Positions 50,836 through 62,650 of a DNA stretch of 64,000 nucleotides are shown here, one piece after another. The DNA is from Pachyseris speciosa. Taxonomy: Eukaryota > Cnidaria > Anthozoa > Scleractinia > Pachyseridae. The position numbers and the translations under genes are program-made. Numbering within the stretch: position 1 is the stretch's first letter; each line of letters begins with the position of its first letter. The stretch is from the NCBI GenBank assembly GCA_016490735.1, contig JAEMWC010001213.1, forward strand, positions 132,501 to 196,500, given 5' to 3'. A model generated the notes under the pieces. It was not told the origin of the DNA and did not search any database. It saw nothing but the letters and a program-made list of their open reading frames with translations.

Positions 50836-52612
50836 CTAACGAAAAGTCGATCGCCTTATGAAAAAGACTCCATTTTGGTCAAGACCGTGAAACTGGAACT
50901 CCAAAAATCTTGGAGTCTGAAAATGGATTATTCCAGAGTTCGGTTGGTACGTGGTGTTTCACGTAATGTAATTATCATTTAGAGGTTTGATATGGCCGAG
51001 TAGAATTGCTCTACCTATCAGAACACTACATGACAATTTAATTAAAGACACCACGTACCAACGCAGAGTTCCGTGTCTTGGCGTTGGCCAAAAGACACGT
51101 GGGCTCTGGGAACGAGATTGGTCGAGAATGAGCGACAACAAAACAGGGCTGAAAAACGACAGCGCATGTGCATTGACCTGCGGCGAAAAACGCAGGCTCG
51201 GGCGCGCGCTTATTCAAAATGCCCAGCTTTTCGTGGGAGAAAACACCCTGGCTTTAACCCATTGGCACCCGTGCCGGCCAAAACCGGCCGTAAAAAACTC
51301 CCATGCTTCAAAACATTTCAACTTTCTCAATCGCAGGAATATTGCCTTAACTATTAGTTGTGAGCGCGAAATGGAGTGGCCTTTAAATTTGGATATCCAA
51401 TAAACGCAAGAAAAGTAGCGATTTTTACCAAATATGGCCTTTTGAGTTTGGACAAGAACGAAACTGACCGTTTTTAACGTCAAAGAGAAACGACAAAAAT
51501 GCCCCTTTTTGCCTTCATGTTTTTTAAGGAAATCATCGTCTAACTTCAACCATCATAACGAAATTCAGTCCTTGTTCTAGCTTAGAAATGACTGTTTTTG
51601 TTCATATTCTTCTCCCGAGCGTAGATACAGCCTTTTGTTCCAGTGCATTCGGGCCTTTCCGCCATTTTCAACATCTAGACCACATTGCATGCTGCGAAAT
51701 GACGAGAATTTTTGACAGTACCCGTTCCTTCTCCCAATTCTTTCACATATAAACTACAGCCACTCCGACCTACTGCCAAAAATTCCTGCTTGTGGTCATC
51801 TTCAGTACTCAGAAATTCCAAAATAAGTGGCGGTAGGTCGAAAAATTTATCAATAGTCGAGTTCCAAAGGTACTAAGTGTTCGACCGGCCAAATTCCTAG
51901 GTCGTCGAGTATAAACAAGCCAAATTCAACAACAAAGTACATCACCTTGCTCGATTCTTTGAGAAAGTGGACTCTTAGCTACCGTCACGCTTAATGATGC
52001 TCATCAGGCAGCCGCTAAAGATGAAAAATGGCTGTGAATTTAGCAGAAATCGCAAGCACACCTAACTTAGGCCATTGTTGTCGCTTCACGGATAAAAAAT
52101 AGCTACTTTCAGAAACCTTGAGCCTCCAGTGGCTTAGGACAGCACCACTTTTCCCTGGTAGTTCAAATAAAGAGTCACGAATTGCTATTCATCGTTTATA
52201 GGTGGAAAATCACTCCGAAAATGTAAAAACAGGTGGTAGTCAATGGGTTAAAGTGAAAAGATAAGGATACCCTTTAAAAGATAAGAATTTAATTTGAATT
52301 TTCCTGGAGGAAAAGAAATTTTCTCAGAAATTTAGAGGGTGTAGGAATTATGTAAAAATTGTTTTCTCGTGGAAAAGGGTCCCCGCGCGGACTTGTTTCG
52401 AAAGTTGCGACAAATTGCTTTCAGGGTTGTGTTGGCTTCTTCTCGCACATTTCTCGTCGGTTTATGGAAATTGTTGGTTTTCTGGGAAAACAAGAAACGC
52501 TCAAGAAGTCTGCTTTGGCGAAATAAGCCCCTTACCACCAGATTGGCTAGAGCAACAACCATGCCAGCAGAAACTCAAACGTGCGTGAGGCATCGGCGAT
52601 TGATCGAGGGAC
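50836..52612. other. Non-coding stretch with a repeat copy
   Basis: 51060-51175 contains the GTGTCTTGGCGTTGG repeat also found inverted near 41800, and GGGCTGAAAAACGAC, also found inverted near 59085. No gene seen. Confidence 0.5.
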
Positions 52613-54055
52613 TAGCCTCCCACGCAGTCGTTTTTAGGGGACCACAGGCTTCCCAAGCTCAAAATTCGACTCTGCATCAGCTTGTTTATATAGAGAATTG
52701 TATGGGAAAGTCGCCTGTTTGTAAAAAAAGTGTGTAAATAACTATCTAATCAGAAATAAAGTTTTCCTACCTCAAATGTGTCGCGTACTTGTCTCTTGTG
52801 CCGATTTTGAAGCCATTCTGACGCCGTTTAGTGAATTTTTTCGAAATCGTTGTCTCTCCTTCTAAAAGAAGTAGAAGGCAGACCACTCTATCGATCGCAT
52901 CAATCGCTGGCCAGACGTCACTCCACAAATCGCTCTCTCCTCGAAAGGAAAAGTCCCGAATCGCGATAAAACCAACAGTTCCATAAAGCCCAATAAATTT
53001 CACTCCATCTACATGTGTTTCGGCGGTCAAAAGACTCGTGAAGAACGAAAAATTTGGCTTGAAGTTCGCCTCTTCGGCTTTCCTGAGATTCTTGTGACCG
53101 ACCTCGCGACAACGGCCGTTAACGCAAGGTCAAGTAGCTGGTTTCTGATTGGTCCATTTGAATTAAGTCACGTGCTGACAACACGACCCTCCACAGGAGG
53201 GAAAGGTACATTTTGTCGCGAATCAAGTGTCACGCTAGGGCTGCAGCTGGTTTGTAACCGTGACAGAGTTCACAACTATCAAGCAAATTTAGAACGATAA
53301 GATTAGATTTTCAGCATAAGATAGTTATCGTTCTAAATTTGCTTGATAGTTGTGAACTCTGTCACGGTTACAAACCAGCTGCAGCCCTAGCGTGACACTT
53401 GATTCGCGACAAAATGTACCTTTCCCTCCTGTGGAGGGTCGTGTTGTCAGCACGTGACTTAATTCAAATGGACCAATCAGAAACCAGCTACTTGACCTTG
53501 CGTTAACGGCCGTTGTCCCGAGGTCGGTCACAAGAATCTCAGGAAAGCCGAAGAGGCGAACTTCAAGCCAAATTTTTCGTTCTTCACGAGTCTTTTGACC
53601 GCCGAAACACATGTAGATGGAGTGAAATTTATTGGGCTTTATGGAACTGTTGGTTTTATCGCGATTCGGGACTTTTCCTTTCGAGGAGAGAGCGATTTGT
53701 GGAGTGACGTCTGGCCAGCGATTGATGCGATCGATAGAGTGGTCTGCCTTCTACTTCTTTTAGAAGGAGAGACAACGATTTCGAAAAACTTCACTAAACG
53801 GCGTCAGAATGGCTTCAAAATCGGCACAAGAGACAAGTACGCGACACATTTGAGGAAGGAAAACTTTATTTCTGATTAGATAGTTATTTACACACTTTTT
53901 TTACAAACCGGCGACTTTCCCATACAATTCTCTATGTAAACAAGCTGATGCAGAGTCGAATTTTGAGCTTGGGAAGCCTGTGAGGGGACTCGTATTTCAC
54001 CTCCTGGGGAGGAGGTGAAATACGACTCCCCTAAAAACGACTGCGTGGGAGGCTA
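52613..54055. repeat. Large inverted repeat, arms about 0.69 and 0.73 kb
   Basis: Arms 52613-53299 and 53326-54055 are nearly perfect reverse complements around a 26-bp spacer. I count only a few mismatches; the right arm has an extra palindromic insert (TATTTCACCTCC...GGAGGTGAAATA) at about 53983-54027. Each arm holds an outward AATAAA and the same 90-odd-codon open frame with no known domain. Confidence 0.95.
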
Positions 54056-57000
54056 TCGAGGGACAGGACAATCACTGTTCGTCGCCTCTACTTGACAGGC
54101 ACACAAAAAAAACCTTCCAGTCATTCCAGTTCGACTTTATGCTGTATTGGATAATATGGGGAGAGAAAGCAGAACTATCGACCAGGCTGCAAGTGGTGTC
54201 ACGCGCGTAAACTGAACGACTCTATTATTTGAAACAAGTTGAAAACAATTCTACCGTGCACAGAAGAAAACGCAAGAAGGTAAGCGTTAAATCCTATCAC
54301 GTTGTTATTCCTTTCAGTCACCGTACGTTGTAATAGCATTCTTTTCTGTTATTTTGTATACAAAAAAATGATGAAAGGAAGACCCACCAGAACGAAATAG
54401 TGGTCGATGTGAACAAGCTGTACAGACAAGAGGCAGAAAAAAGCAGTCACCTTTAAACTAGCCTGACCGAGATGAAAGAACAGTCAACAGACATGCAAGG
54501 TTATTGCATCTCATCCACTTTTACTTTTCATTTTTCAAATTTAATAAATAACGTTTTTTTTTTTTTCTAGAATCAACAATCGACAAACTAGTGAAATCTT
54601 TTTGAATTCCCCTGTATAAACCTTCAACAAACAACTCCATAGCAGAAATTATACATCCCAGATGAAAATGTCCACCAAAAAAATATAGTCCCGGGCTTTT
54701 CCACAAATTGCTCAACTGTATTGCTGGAAGTAACTTATCAAAGAAAAGAAGAGCTTCAAGATCAGAAAGTGGTCTCTCTACTTCACATCATTGCATACAT
54801 ATGTAATTTAAAAATTCGGAAATTATTAATACTTTTTTTTCAGAATTTACACACTGTTGGTAATTGCAGTAACACTGCAAACAAACTTGTGATTTTCCAT
54901 ATCGGGTTTCAAAAGACATCTTTACTGCAAAAGGAGAGTGGCTTGTTTGCAGCCAACTGTGACATATCCCTGCAGGGTATTATCCGCTGGCCAGGTTCTA
55001 GGTTTCTGCACAACATCCAGGACAGTACAGCAGTTAAAAGGAAACTTAAGTAAAGGACATAAAGAACATGTATCTCAACATCTGCAGAGAGCAAATGAGG
55101 CCAGTCTGCTGCCATTTCACAATGATTCACTACACTGGGTATAAACATACACCAAACTTCACTGACACTTTACTGGTGTAAATATCACCACAGGAGTGAT
55201 TAACCAGCACCTCATACACCCTATGGACATACGAAATAACATATTTTGTTTTGCCCAGAGATGAATGCAAGTTAAACACTACTGACTTCTGTTGCATATG
55301 CCTAAATGATGTGTGTTGAAATTTAAAATGAATTTCAGGTCAAATTAATTTCAAATTATTTTGATTTGTAGTTTCCTGTTTCAGTTTTATGAGTATAAAA
55401 CACAAATCCAACTAATTTGAGATAATTTTGATCTGTAAATAATTTTGTAACCTAAACAGGAGCAAAAAACTACTTGTTTCTCCCCACACTAATAAAAATA
55501 CAAGTTCCAACTTAACTGTTCTGACTTATTGTTTTACTGTTGTTCTCTCCCTGCAGTTGACATGTTTTATTGTTCTCATGTTGGATGACTTCCACAACAT
55601 ACATAAACTCCACATACCGACAAACCTGAATAAAACAAAATTAATGTTGTCCACATGTGCACCTGCTTAGCAGACATACACCACACAATCAGAGAAGTAC
55701 CTTCTGCACTCTTATTCTCATAGTCACTTACAGATGAGTATCTCTGAATAAAGATGGCCATGAACAAATCTGCCTTGGTGGCATCAATATCACCTCTATT
55801 AAAGATGCAATGACCACCTTCTTAGTACACATGCAAAACCAGTTTCTGGACCAATCACCATACATGAAAAATATTGACCCGGGTCGAAGACTATAGGCAG
55901 CACTATGGGAACTAAGGTTAATCTAAATGTGTCATACTTTTTAACAGCAACCCATCATCAGAATAAAATCAATACATGTTCATTGCACATCTCTGTTCAG
56001 ATGGTGGCAATTGTCAAAAATTATGAAAAGATTAAAACTCACAGCTTATATCAAAATAAAACATTACAAACCAGTCAGCCAGAAAACAACAACAAAATGA
56101 CAGAATGGAATGAGATTTAGACAGACTCCTCTCTTTTACTAATGACATATTTAAAGAGGCAGTTGACTGTTTTTTTCTCCCGGTGTTTTTGTAGTGTGCA
56201 GAGCTGTGCTCTCGCAGCTCCTGGGTGCCACAGGTTACTAGCTTTGGTCTTCAGGCAATGAGAAAAATTCAGAGTTCAGGAGTGGGAGCCCCTGTAAGAT
56301 TTCTTAGAGCATAGCCTTGGTGCTATTCTATATCTCTTTCTTACAGCTGTAGATTTACACAAACCTATTTTATTTGCTATTCAGATCAATCATCAGAACA
56401 CGTTATGACATTAGAGAGATGTCTATTGATTGATGAATTTGAACAAGATTTGAAAAGCATGGACAACTATAAAATAGTCTTAGAACATGTACCATACTCA
56501 ACAAATATCCACAACTACAAGAATACACCAAGAACTTCATTCTGCCACTACCTGTAGACTGGCCTGGATGGTACTATCCTCAAAAGTTAATAGCAAATGG
56601 CTGGAATTCAAGTATCAGTATTATACCAGAACAAGGGCCATTTCATGTGTGCCCAAATGCAAACGAAGATGTTGTTTACCATTTAAATTTTTATTTTTTG
56701 AGAAACTATATTCAAGTGTCTTATGTGGAATTTCAGCAACAAATCCCAAACCTCTCAGAACATCTCTACATATCACTGCGGCATTTCTCGTTTCGCAGCT
56801 AATATGATCTAAAGAACTAGAAAAGTTTGCTATGTGTAAAGAACATGAATTTGTTACTATACTGTGCTCCTCCTTGAACATGTTATCCCCCTGGTGTTTT
56901 TTTGTTTTTTGTTTTTTTTTTGGTTCTTTCCCCACAAGTGTTTTACCAGTACAACATTTTTAGAACTGGGGACATGCAACTCTAAGAGAGAGTAACTGCC

Positions 57001-58030
57001 GAAATGGCGATTATTTTTATAACTATGCTGGAGAAGATGCCATTATGATAAATCAACATTGTTCTTCCTAAGCGACTGTGTGTACCAGAGCAATCACCTT
57101 CCACAATATTGCTCCAAAAAGGCCAGTCTCCTGAAGGTGATTACTGAGAAAAAAGTGGAAGTGTGGCATTCTGTGTTACAATTTTTAGAACACCAGAAAG
57201 TTTGAAATGGCCCAGGAGGTTGAAGAGACAGCCAAATCAATTGCATCATCAGGATTTCACAGTAACTTTATTGAGTCTTTTTTCTCACTCTACTGCCATG
57301 GCCAATGTAAGCCAAACTTGTAGCTGATTGCAGGATAAAGAGAGGTTTTACTTGATCTGTTCCACAGCATTTCACAGAACTGTGGCAAATCATACCAGGT
57401 AACAACCCTAAAAAGAAAAACATGATTTAAATTTTTAACTGCTGATATTCTGCATTTAAAAACACAACCAATACATGCACGTATCCAATTCAGGACATAT
57501 TAGAATTCCATGACCTTAATCCCATTTTCAGATGCACTGCTGTTAACTGTAAATTGTTGAAGCTCTTTTAATACTGTCAAGCACAACCCATTTTGAAATG
57601 CAAATATTATGGTACATCCAAAAATATGCCCCTCCAAAATTAAGTTCCCCATAAAATAAGCAGCAAAAAGGCATTTTTAACATATATAAAAGACTAGGGC
57701 TCTATTTGGGTTATGAATGTTTGTGTACATCTTTAATTGACAAGCCAACAAAGATTCCAATGGCAACAAACATACAGACAACACATTATTTATTTTAGGC
57801 AGCAACACTGTTGTGTTCATTTCTACTTCAAGTGGTATTTCCCTTTTGGGCAGTCATTTACATGGGAATTCTGGTGCTTCTGTTGCGTTTCCTGAATACC
57901 AGCACTCATTTAAACTCCTCTTCTTGGTTCATGAGTGTGAAAATTTTCCAGTACTTTCTTTGAACAGTTACAAGTAAATGTAAAATGCCATTACAGGGGA
58001 AAATGGAAGGGCATTTTCCAGTTAAGAGTA
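54056..58030. other. 4 kb with no gene seen
   Basis: AT-rich. Scattered short frames lack domains, splice support or codon bias. Could be intronic or intergenic. Confidence 0.45.
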
Positions 58031-58034
58031 TTAA

Positions 58035-58527
58035 CGAGGGTCCCCCAGGGGTTTTTGGGGAACAAGGGAACACCGGAAATTTGGCAATGGGAACACGGGA
58101 ACAAAGCAAAAAAATCGTAGGGAACAAGGGAACATCAAATAGGTTAGGGAACAGGGGAACAAACGCAAAAAATTACAAGGCCCTACGTTGTTTACATAAA
58201 CGTGGGGGTGATAGAAGATTTTCTGCTGTTTTCTGATTTCTTTAGCAAGTTTTTGTTGCCATCTTTCGTGTCTATTATGATTTGTTTTAATTTTTGTTAC
58301 GAAATACTTTCACAAAGTCAAGTCATTAGTCAGTCTGTAGACCTTCAATCAGTTATTTTGTTTTGTTCAGATTGGTTAATTAGGACGTATATGCAAAGAA
58401 TAAGAGATAAAATTTAATCTTGAAAGGGTAATAAGGGAACAAGGTGTAATTTTGGACGGGAACAAGGGAACAGAGTTAACATTTTGAAGGGAACACGGGA
58501 ACACAGACCCCCCCTGGGGGACCCTCG
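58035..58527. mobile_element. 493-bp MITE with TTAA target duplication
   Basis: 17-bp inverted termini CGAGGGTCCCCCAGGGG at 58035-58051 and 58511-58527, flanked on both sides by TTAA. Inside, repeated GGGAACAAGGGAACA-type units lie near both ends. A TTAA duplication is typical of piggyBac-type transposition; no transposase is encoded. Confidence 0.85.
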
Positions 58528-59069
58528 TTAACATAAGGCATTAAAGTTATTATTTTAGCAATGACCAGCAATCTTAAGAATCTTTCATTAACAGATTGAC
58601 CGCAACGAACACATTCGTATGGTTTACAATCGGCCAAATGGAATCATTTCAAGTTAAACTTAATTTTTCAGAGCGTTTTTGTAATTTGGGGGTCAAAAAT
58701 TTTGTTGAGCGGGCATGTTAAGAAATAATATTTAAAGAAGGGATTGTCCATTGAAGTTACCATTCAATATAAAGACCGCATTTTAAATAAAACAAGCTTT
58801 GATGCTGTACTTACCGTGGAAATGTTTTCCTAGATAGCTGTCGAAGCGCCCCACACCTCAGCCAAATACTTGGATAATTCCCTGGGGTTTACTTTGAGTA
58901 ATCACCTCATAAAAACATCCCAGATGTTCGTGAAAGATATTTCCTTGATTTCAACTGCTTTCAGAATCCGTCTTTCACGAAACAAGCGAAGGACACAGAT
59001 GAGAAACAAATTCACATTCGCATGGTGCCACGATCAAATGAACGAATTAAAATCGCTCGAATCGATCTG
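58528..59069. other. No gene seen
   Basis: AT-rich spacer between two MITEs. Confidence 0.4.
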
Positions 59070-59338
59070 ACCAAGAGCATGCGCAGTCGTTTTTCAGCCC
59101 TGCTCGCAGCGACTTGTTGCAGAACTGTACACACGCTGTTTCGCAAATTTTGTCGCTGCGATCTGTTGCACGAATTCAAACCAGTTTGATTTCGTGCAAC
59201 AGATCGCAGCGACAAAATTCCGTCGCAGCGACATGATTTTCGCAAAAATTCACCGTGTCACACGGGGAGAATTGTTGCGGCGACTTCTCGCCGCGACGTG
59301 TCGCAGCGACTTTGCATAGTGTGTCTCGGCCTTAAAAA
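59070..59338. mobile_element. Foldback MITE with CGCTGCGA-rich hairpin
   Basis: 59145-59216 is a hairpin with 28-bp arms (TTTTGTCGCTGCGATCTG...). The outer end AAGGCCGAGACACACTATGC (minus) also occurs at 41212. Many GTCGCTGCGAC-type motifs. Confidence 0.7.
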
Positions 59339-60090
59339 AGTACATACAAACGTACTAAAACGCATGCAAACTTAGAAAAATGCGTGCAAATTTTATGAAA
59401 CGCACGCAAACTTTGTGAAGAGTACGCTGTACGTACATCGTAGACACAAAACACATGCAAACTTAATAATTTGCACACAAACTTAACAAAAAGCCTGCAA
59501 ACTTAATAAAATGTGTGCAAACTTAAAATTAATAAGATACATGCAAACTTAGAAGTGTGTAAAAACTTTATAAAACATACACACAGTTAAAAAACTGAAT
59601 GCAAACTTTATCAAATGCAAAACTAACAAACTTAATAAAATGTCAAAACACAACGTACGTTGTGTTTTGAGAATTAATAGTGTATATTATAAAAAAAAAC
59701 TTAATAAAATGTGCGCAAACTTAATTAAGTGGCTACAAAAGTAACAAAATGCACACAAAGTTTATAAAATAGCTACAAACTTAAGAAATGTAAAATGACA
59801 TGTGATATATAAAAACCACGCAAACTTACGTGTAATAAAATGGCTATAAACTTAGTGAAAGGAAAAACTTGCAAACTTAACAAAATTGCCACAAACTTAA
59901 TAAAATGAAGGAATTACAAACTAAATAAAATGGCCACTAACTTAATAAAATGCACACAAACTTAATAAAATGGAGAACTTACAAACGTAATAAAATTGCT
60001 CAAACTTAATAAAGTGCACATAAAACTGATAATATGAAAAACTTACAAACTTAATAAAATGGCTACAAGCTTAAAATGCACCCAAACTTC
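59339..60090. repeat. A-rich degenerate satellite (CAAACTTAATAAAATG)
   Basis: About 35 imperfect copies of a 17-25-bp unit CAAACTTAATAAAATG plus a variable linker. A short piece also flanks the MITE fragment at 41180. Confidence 0.85.
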
Positions 60091-61086
60091 AGTAATAAAT
60101 TACTGTGCTAAGACTAAGTCACAAAACTACTGTTAGTTCTAAAGTGGCATATTTTATGTTCTTCTCAATACAACCTGTTGGAACTCTTATATGTACAAAA
60201 GCGCTATCTGTCAGGACGGATCACAAAACACAATCCTCAGCAGGGTATATTTTTTCAGAATCCAGTCACAAACTCAATTTAATTTCAGTATAGCTTTTAG
60301 GTTCTTTTCAGTGTCCCCTGTAAATGGTTTCTCAAGCGAAACGAATCGAAAATAGAGCCTGATTGACTTCATCGTTCAGTGCTTGCAGCTGGATAAGGTT
60401 TGTTTCTTAGCTACAGGTGCACACTGCCACCAGAATTTTTCCCTTCCCATTCCCAGTTACCCTCCCATGTGCTGTTAGGCTACGATACATCAATTAACAG
60501 GTGGAAAACTAGTGCAGAATGGGGTGTAGATAAAGTCTTTGAAGTATCGATGAGTCGCTCGAGATAATGATAATGGTAACCGATATAAATATATTGTCTG
60601 AGATCGTCTGAGGAATCTCAATATCGATTATATCGAATACACACAGTATCGTGGCATGACAACGTTGAATTCGGTGCTCTCCTGTTTTCTGGATATTCGA
60701 ATGCAAGCGATTCAGTTTACTTTCAATCGCTTCATGATCATATTTCATTCAAGGAACAGTTCACTTAACGGTGAAATCCCCAACGATTAGTCTTTGACGT
60801 CTTACTGCTATCGTTGAAGCCTTTTGTCTTGTTAGAGAACGGCTGAATTAAGTTCGACGTTGACTCAACAGGCCAGACGAACTTCTAACGGTATTAATTT
60901 AAGTTAGAAATAATTCTTTCATTACTAACAGCTGTACTATCGTACTAATATTTCAGTCGTCGACTGTTTCAATACTTCAGCTTTTATTAATAAGCTTACT
61001 GTTAACGGCAACCCTCGTCTTGTTATTTTCACTCAAGCCTCGATCAAGCCCACCGTTTTCTCTTTTAGCAAAACACACAAGACTAA
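60091..61086. other. No gene seen
   Basis: Mixed AT-rich sequence without repeats I can name. Confidence 0.4.
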
Positions 61087-61282
61087 TTAGGCCTGTTTCA
61101 AACGTCGCGCTACTGCCGTGTCGAACTAAATGAAATTCGATCCGACAGTGGCACGACCATAGCACGGCAGTGGTTTCAAACGTCGAACTTAATTCAGTCG
61201 CACCAAATTCAAAATAATATACGAACTGGCAAAACAAGCCATGTATCCAAACTACTAAACATACACATTTTCATAATTTATG

Positions 61283-61320
<38 letters not shown>

Positions 61321-61458
61321 CATGCCGTGCCACTGACGTGTAGCACGACAGACCTTGCCGTGCCAAACCTAACTCTAGTTGTCGCACCGAATGGTTTCAA
61401 ACGTCGCGCAACTGCCGAGTTCGACTCGGCAGCAGCGCGACGTTTGAAACAGGCCTAA
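61087..61458. mobile_element. MITE with TTAGGCCTGTTTCAAACG termini
   Basis: Inverted termini TTAGGCCTGTTTCAAACG at 61087 and its complement ending 61458, then internal copies of GGTTTCAAACGTCG and GCACGGCAGT in both orientations. Confidence 0.8.
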
Positions 61459-61639
61459 AGCAATTAAGACTTATATTTCACCGATTTTAGTCGATTTATC
61501 AAAGCTCTTACGCCAATTTATCGGCAGTCGGCTAGAAAAGGGTTTTCAGTGAATCACAGTCATAGTATATCAGCTGCCAGAAAAAGAAAAAAAGTTTCGT
61601 AAGTACTGAGTTCATGAAGATATGTAAAATTTAAGTGAC

Positions 61640-61830
61640 ATCAACTTTAACCCCTTTCACCACCAAGGGGGACTTCATTGATTTTACTCTGGCTAACGCC
61701 AGACGATTTTATTCGTCAAAGGGTACCCCTTCACCACCAAGGGGACTTTATAGATTTTACTCGGCTAACGCCAGACGATTTTATTCGTGAAACTGGGAGG
61801 CCTCTTCTGGTGAAAGGGCTAAGGATTTAG
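61640..61830. repeat. Tandem pair of a CTAACGCCAGACGATTTTA repeat
   Basis: Two copies, about 77 bp apart, of CACCACCAAGGGGGACTT ... GCTAACGCCAGACGATTTTA, a repeat I recognise as widespread in cnidarian genomes. Confidence 0.7.
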
Positions 61831-62411
61831 GGTTGATTGAACTTGAGAGCGTATAAAATCGCACAATAAGCGTTAAGCTTATTAGTACACTACACTGACT
61901 ATATATGAATGAAAACTCGGAATATATAACCTTAAGTGACTGAGTCTATCGATCGCATAATGAATCACGAATGTTTCAATACAGCTTGTGTTCATAACGG
62001 TTTTTTTGGTATATAATTTGCGAAAGGTGAACAATAGCCCTTCAGGACAGTATGATAAAATTCAAAACTGTCAGACTAAATAACAGATTCTTTTGCCACG
62101 TAGAGTGACTTGTAATTATTTTCTCGTGCCTTTTTTGTCACTTCAATACACTTGAGCATTGACAAACCTCTTCACTGACTTATTTTGGCTCACAGCTAGG
62201 AGCCTTATGGGCATGGATGTGTTGTATTTAATAAATTTTCTACATGATGTTTTTAGTCTCTAAATGATGTTCTTAATATCAGTATTTTTAATTACCTTTT
62301 ACAGCTTTTATAATTAATTTTATAGTTGACATAAGTGTTTGTTATATTAGTATTTTTAGTCAAATTCCTAACTGTATTTATAACTGTTTTAGTATCTCTT
62401 AAGCCCCAACT

Positions 62412-62650
62412 ATTTGGAATGATATCCCTCTGACTTTACGCAACAGCCTTACTATTCGCAACTTTAAAAAGAAGCTTAAATTGTACTTCTTAAGCCTGAA
62501 TTAAATCTTTGAGTTACCAGTTGTGAATATCATACTGAACTTCTGATATTATACCTGGATTGTTGTCACTAGTTTTGTATTTCTATTGGTCTACAAGTAC
62601 TTATTTATTTATTTAAGTTTATTACCTAGCTTAGTCTACTGTTCTTTGTA
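62412..62650 (+). mobile_element. CR1-like LINE 3' remnant
   Basis: 62412-62504 encodes the terminal IWNDIPLTLRNSLTIRNFKK motif and a stop, as in the other LINEs here, followed by a 3' untranslated tail. Confidence 0.7.

Noticed and set aside
53595..53879. Genuine protein gene in the inverted-repeat arm
   Set aside because: The frame is duplicated only because the arm is; no domain, and no splice or promoter evidence that convinced me.
54721..56935. Several 60-110-residue frames
   Set aside because: No domain, poor codon structure, AT-rich; treated as chance.
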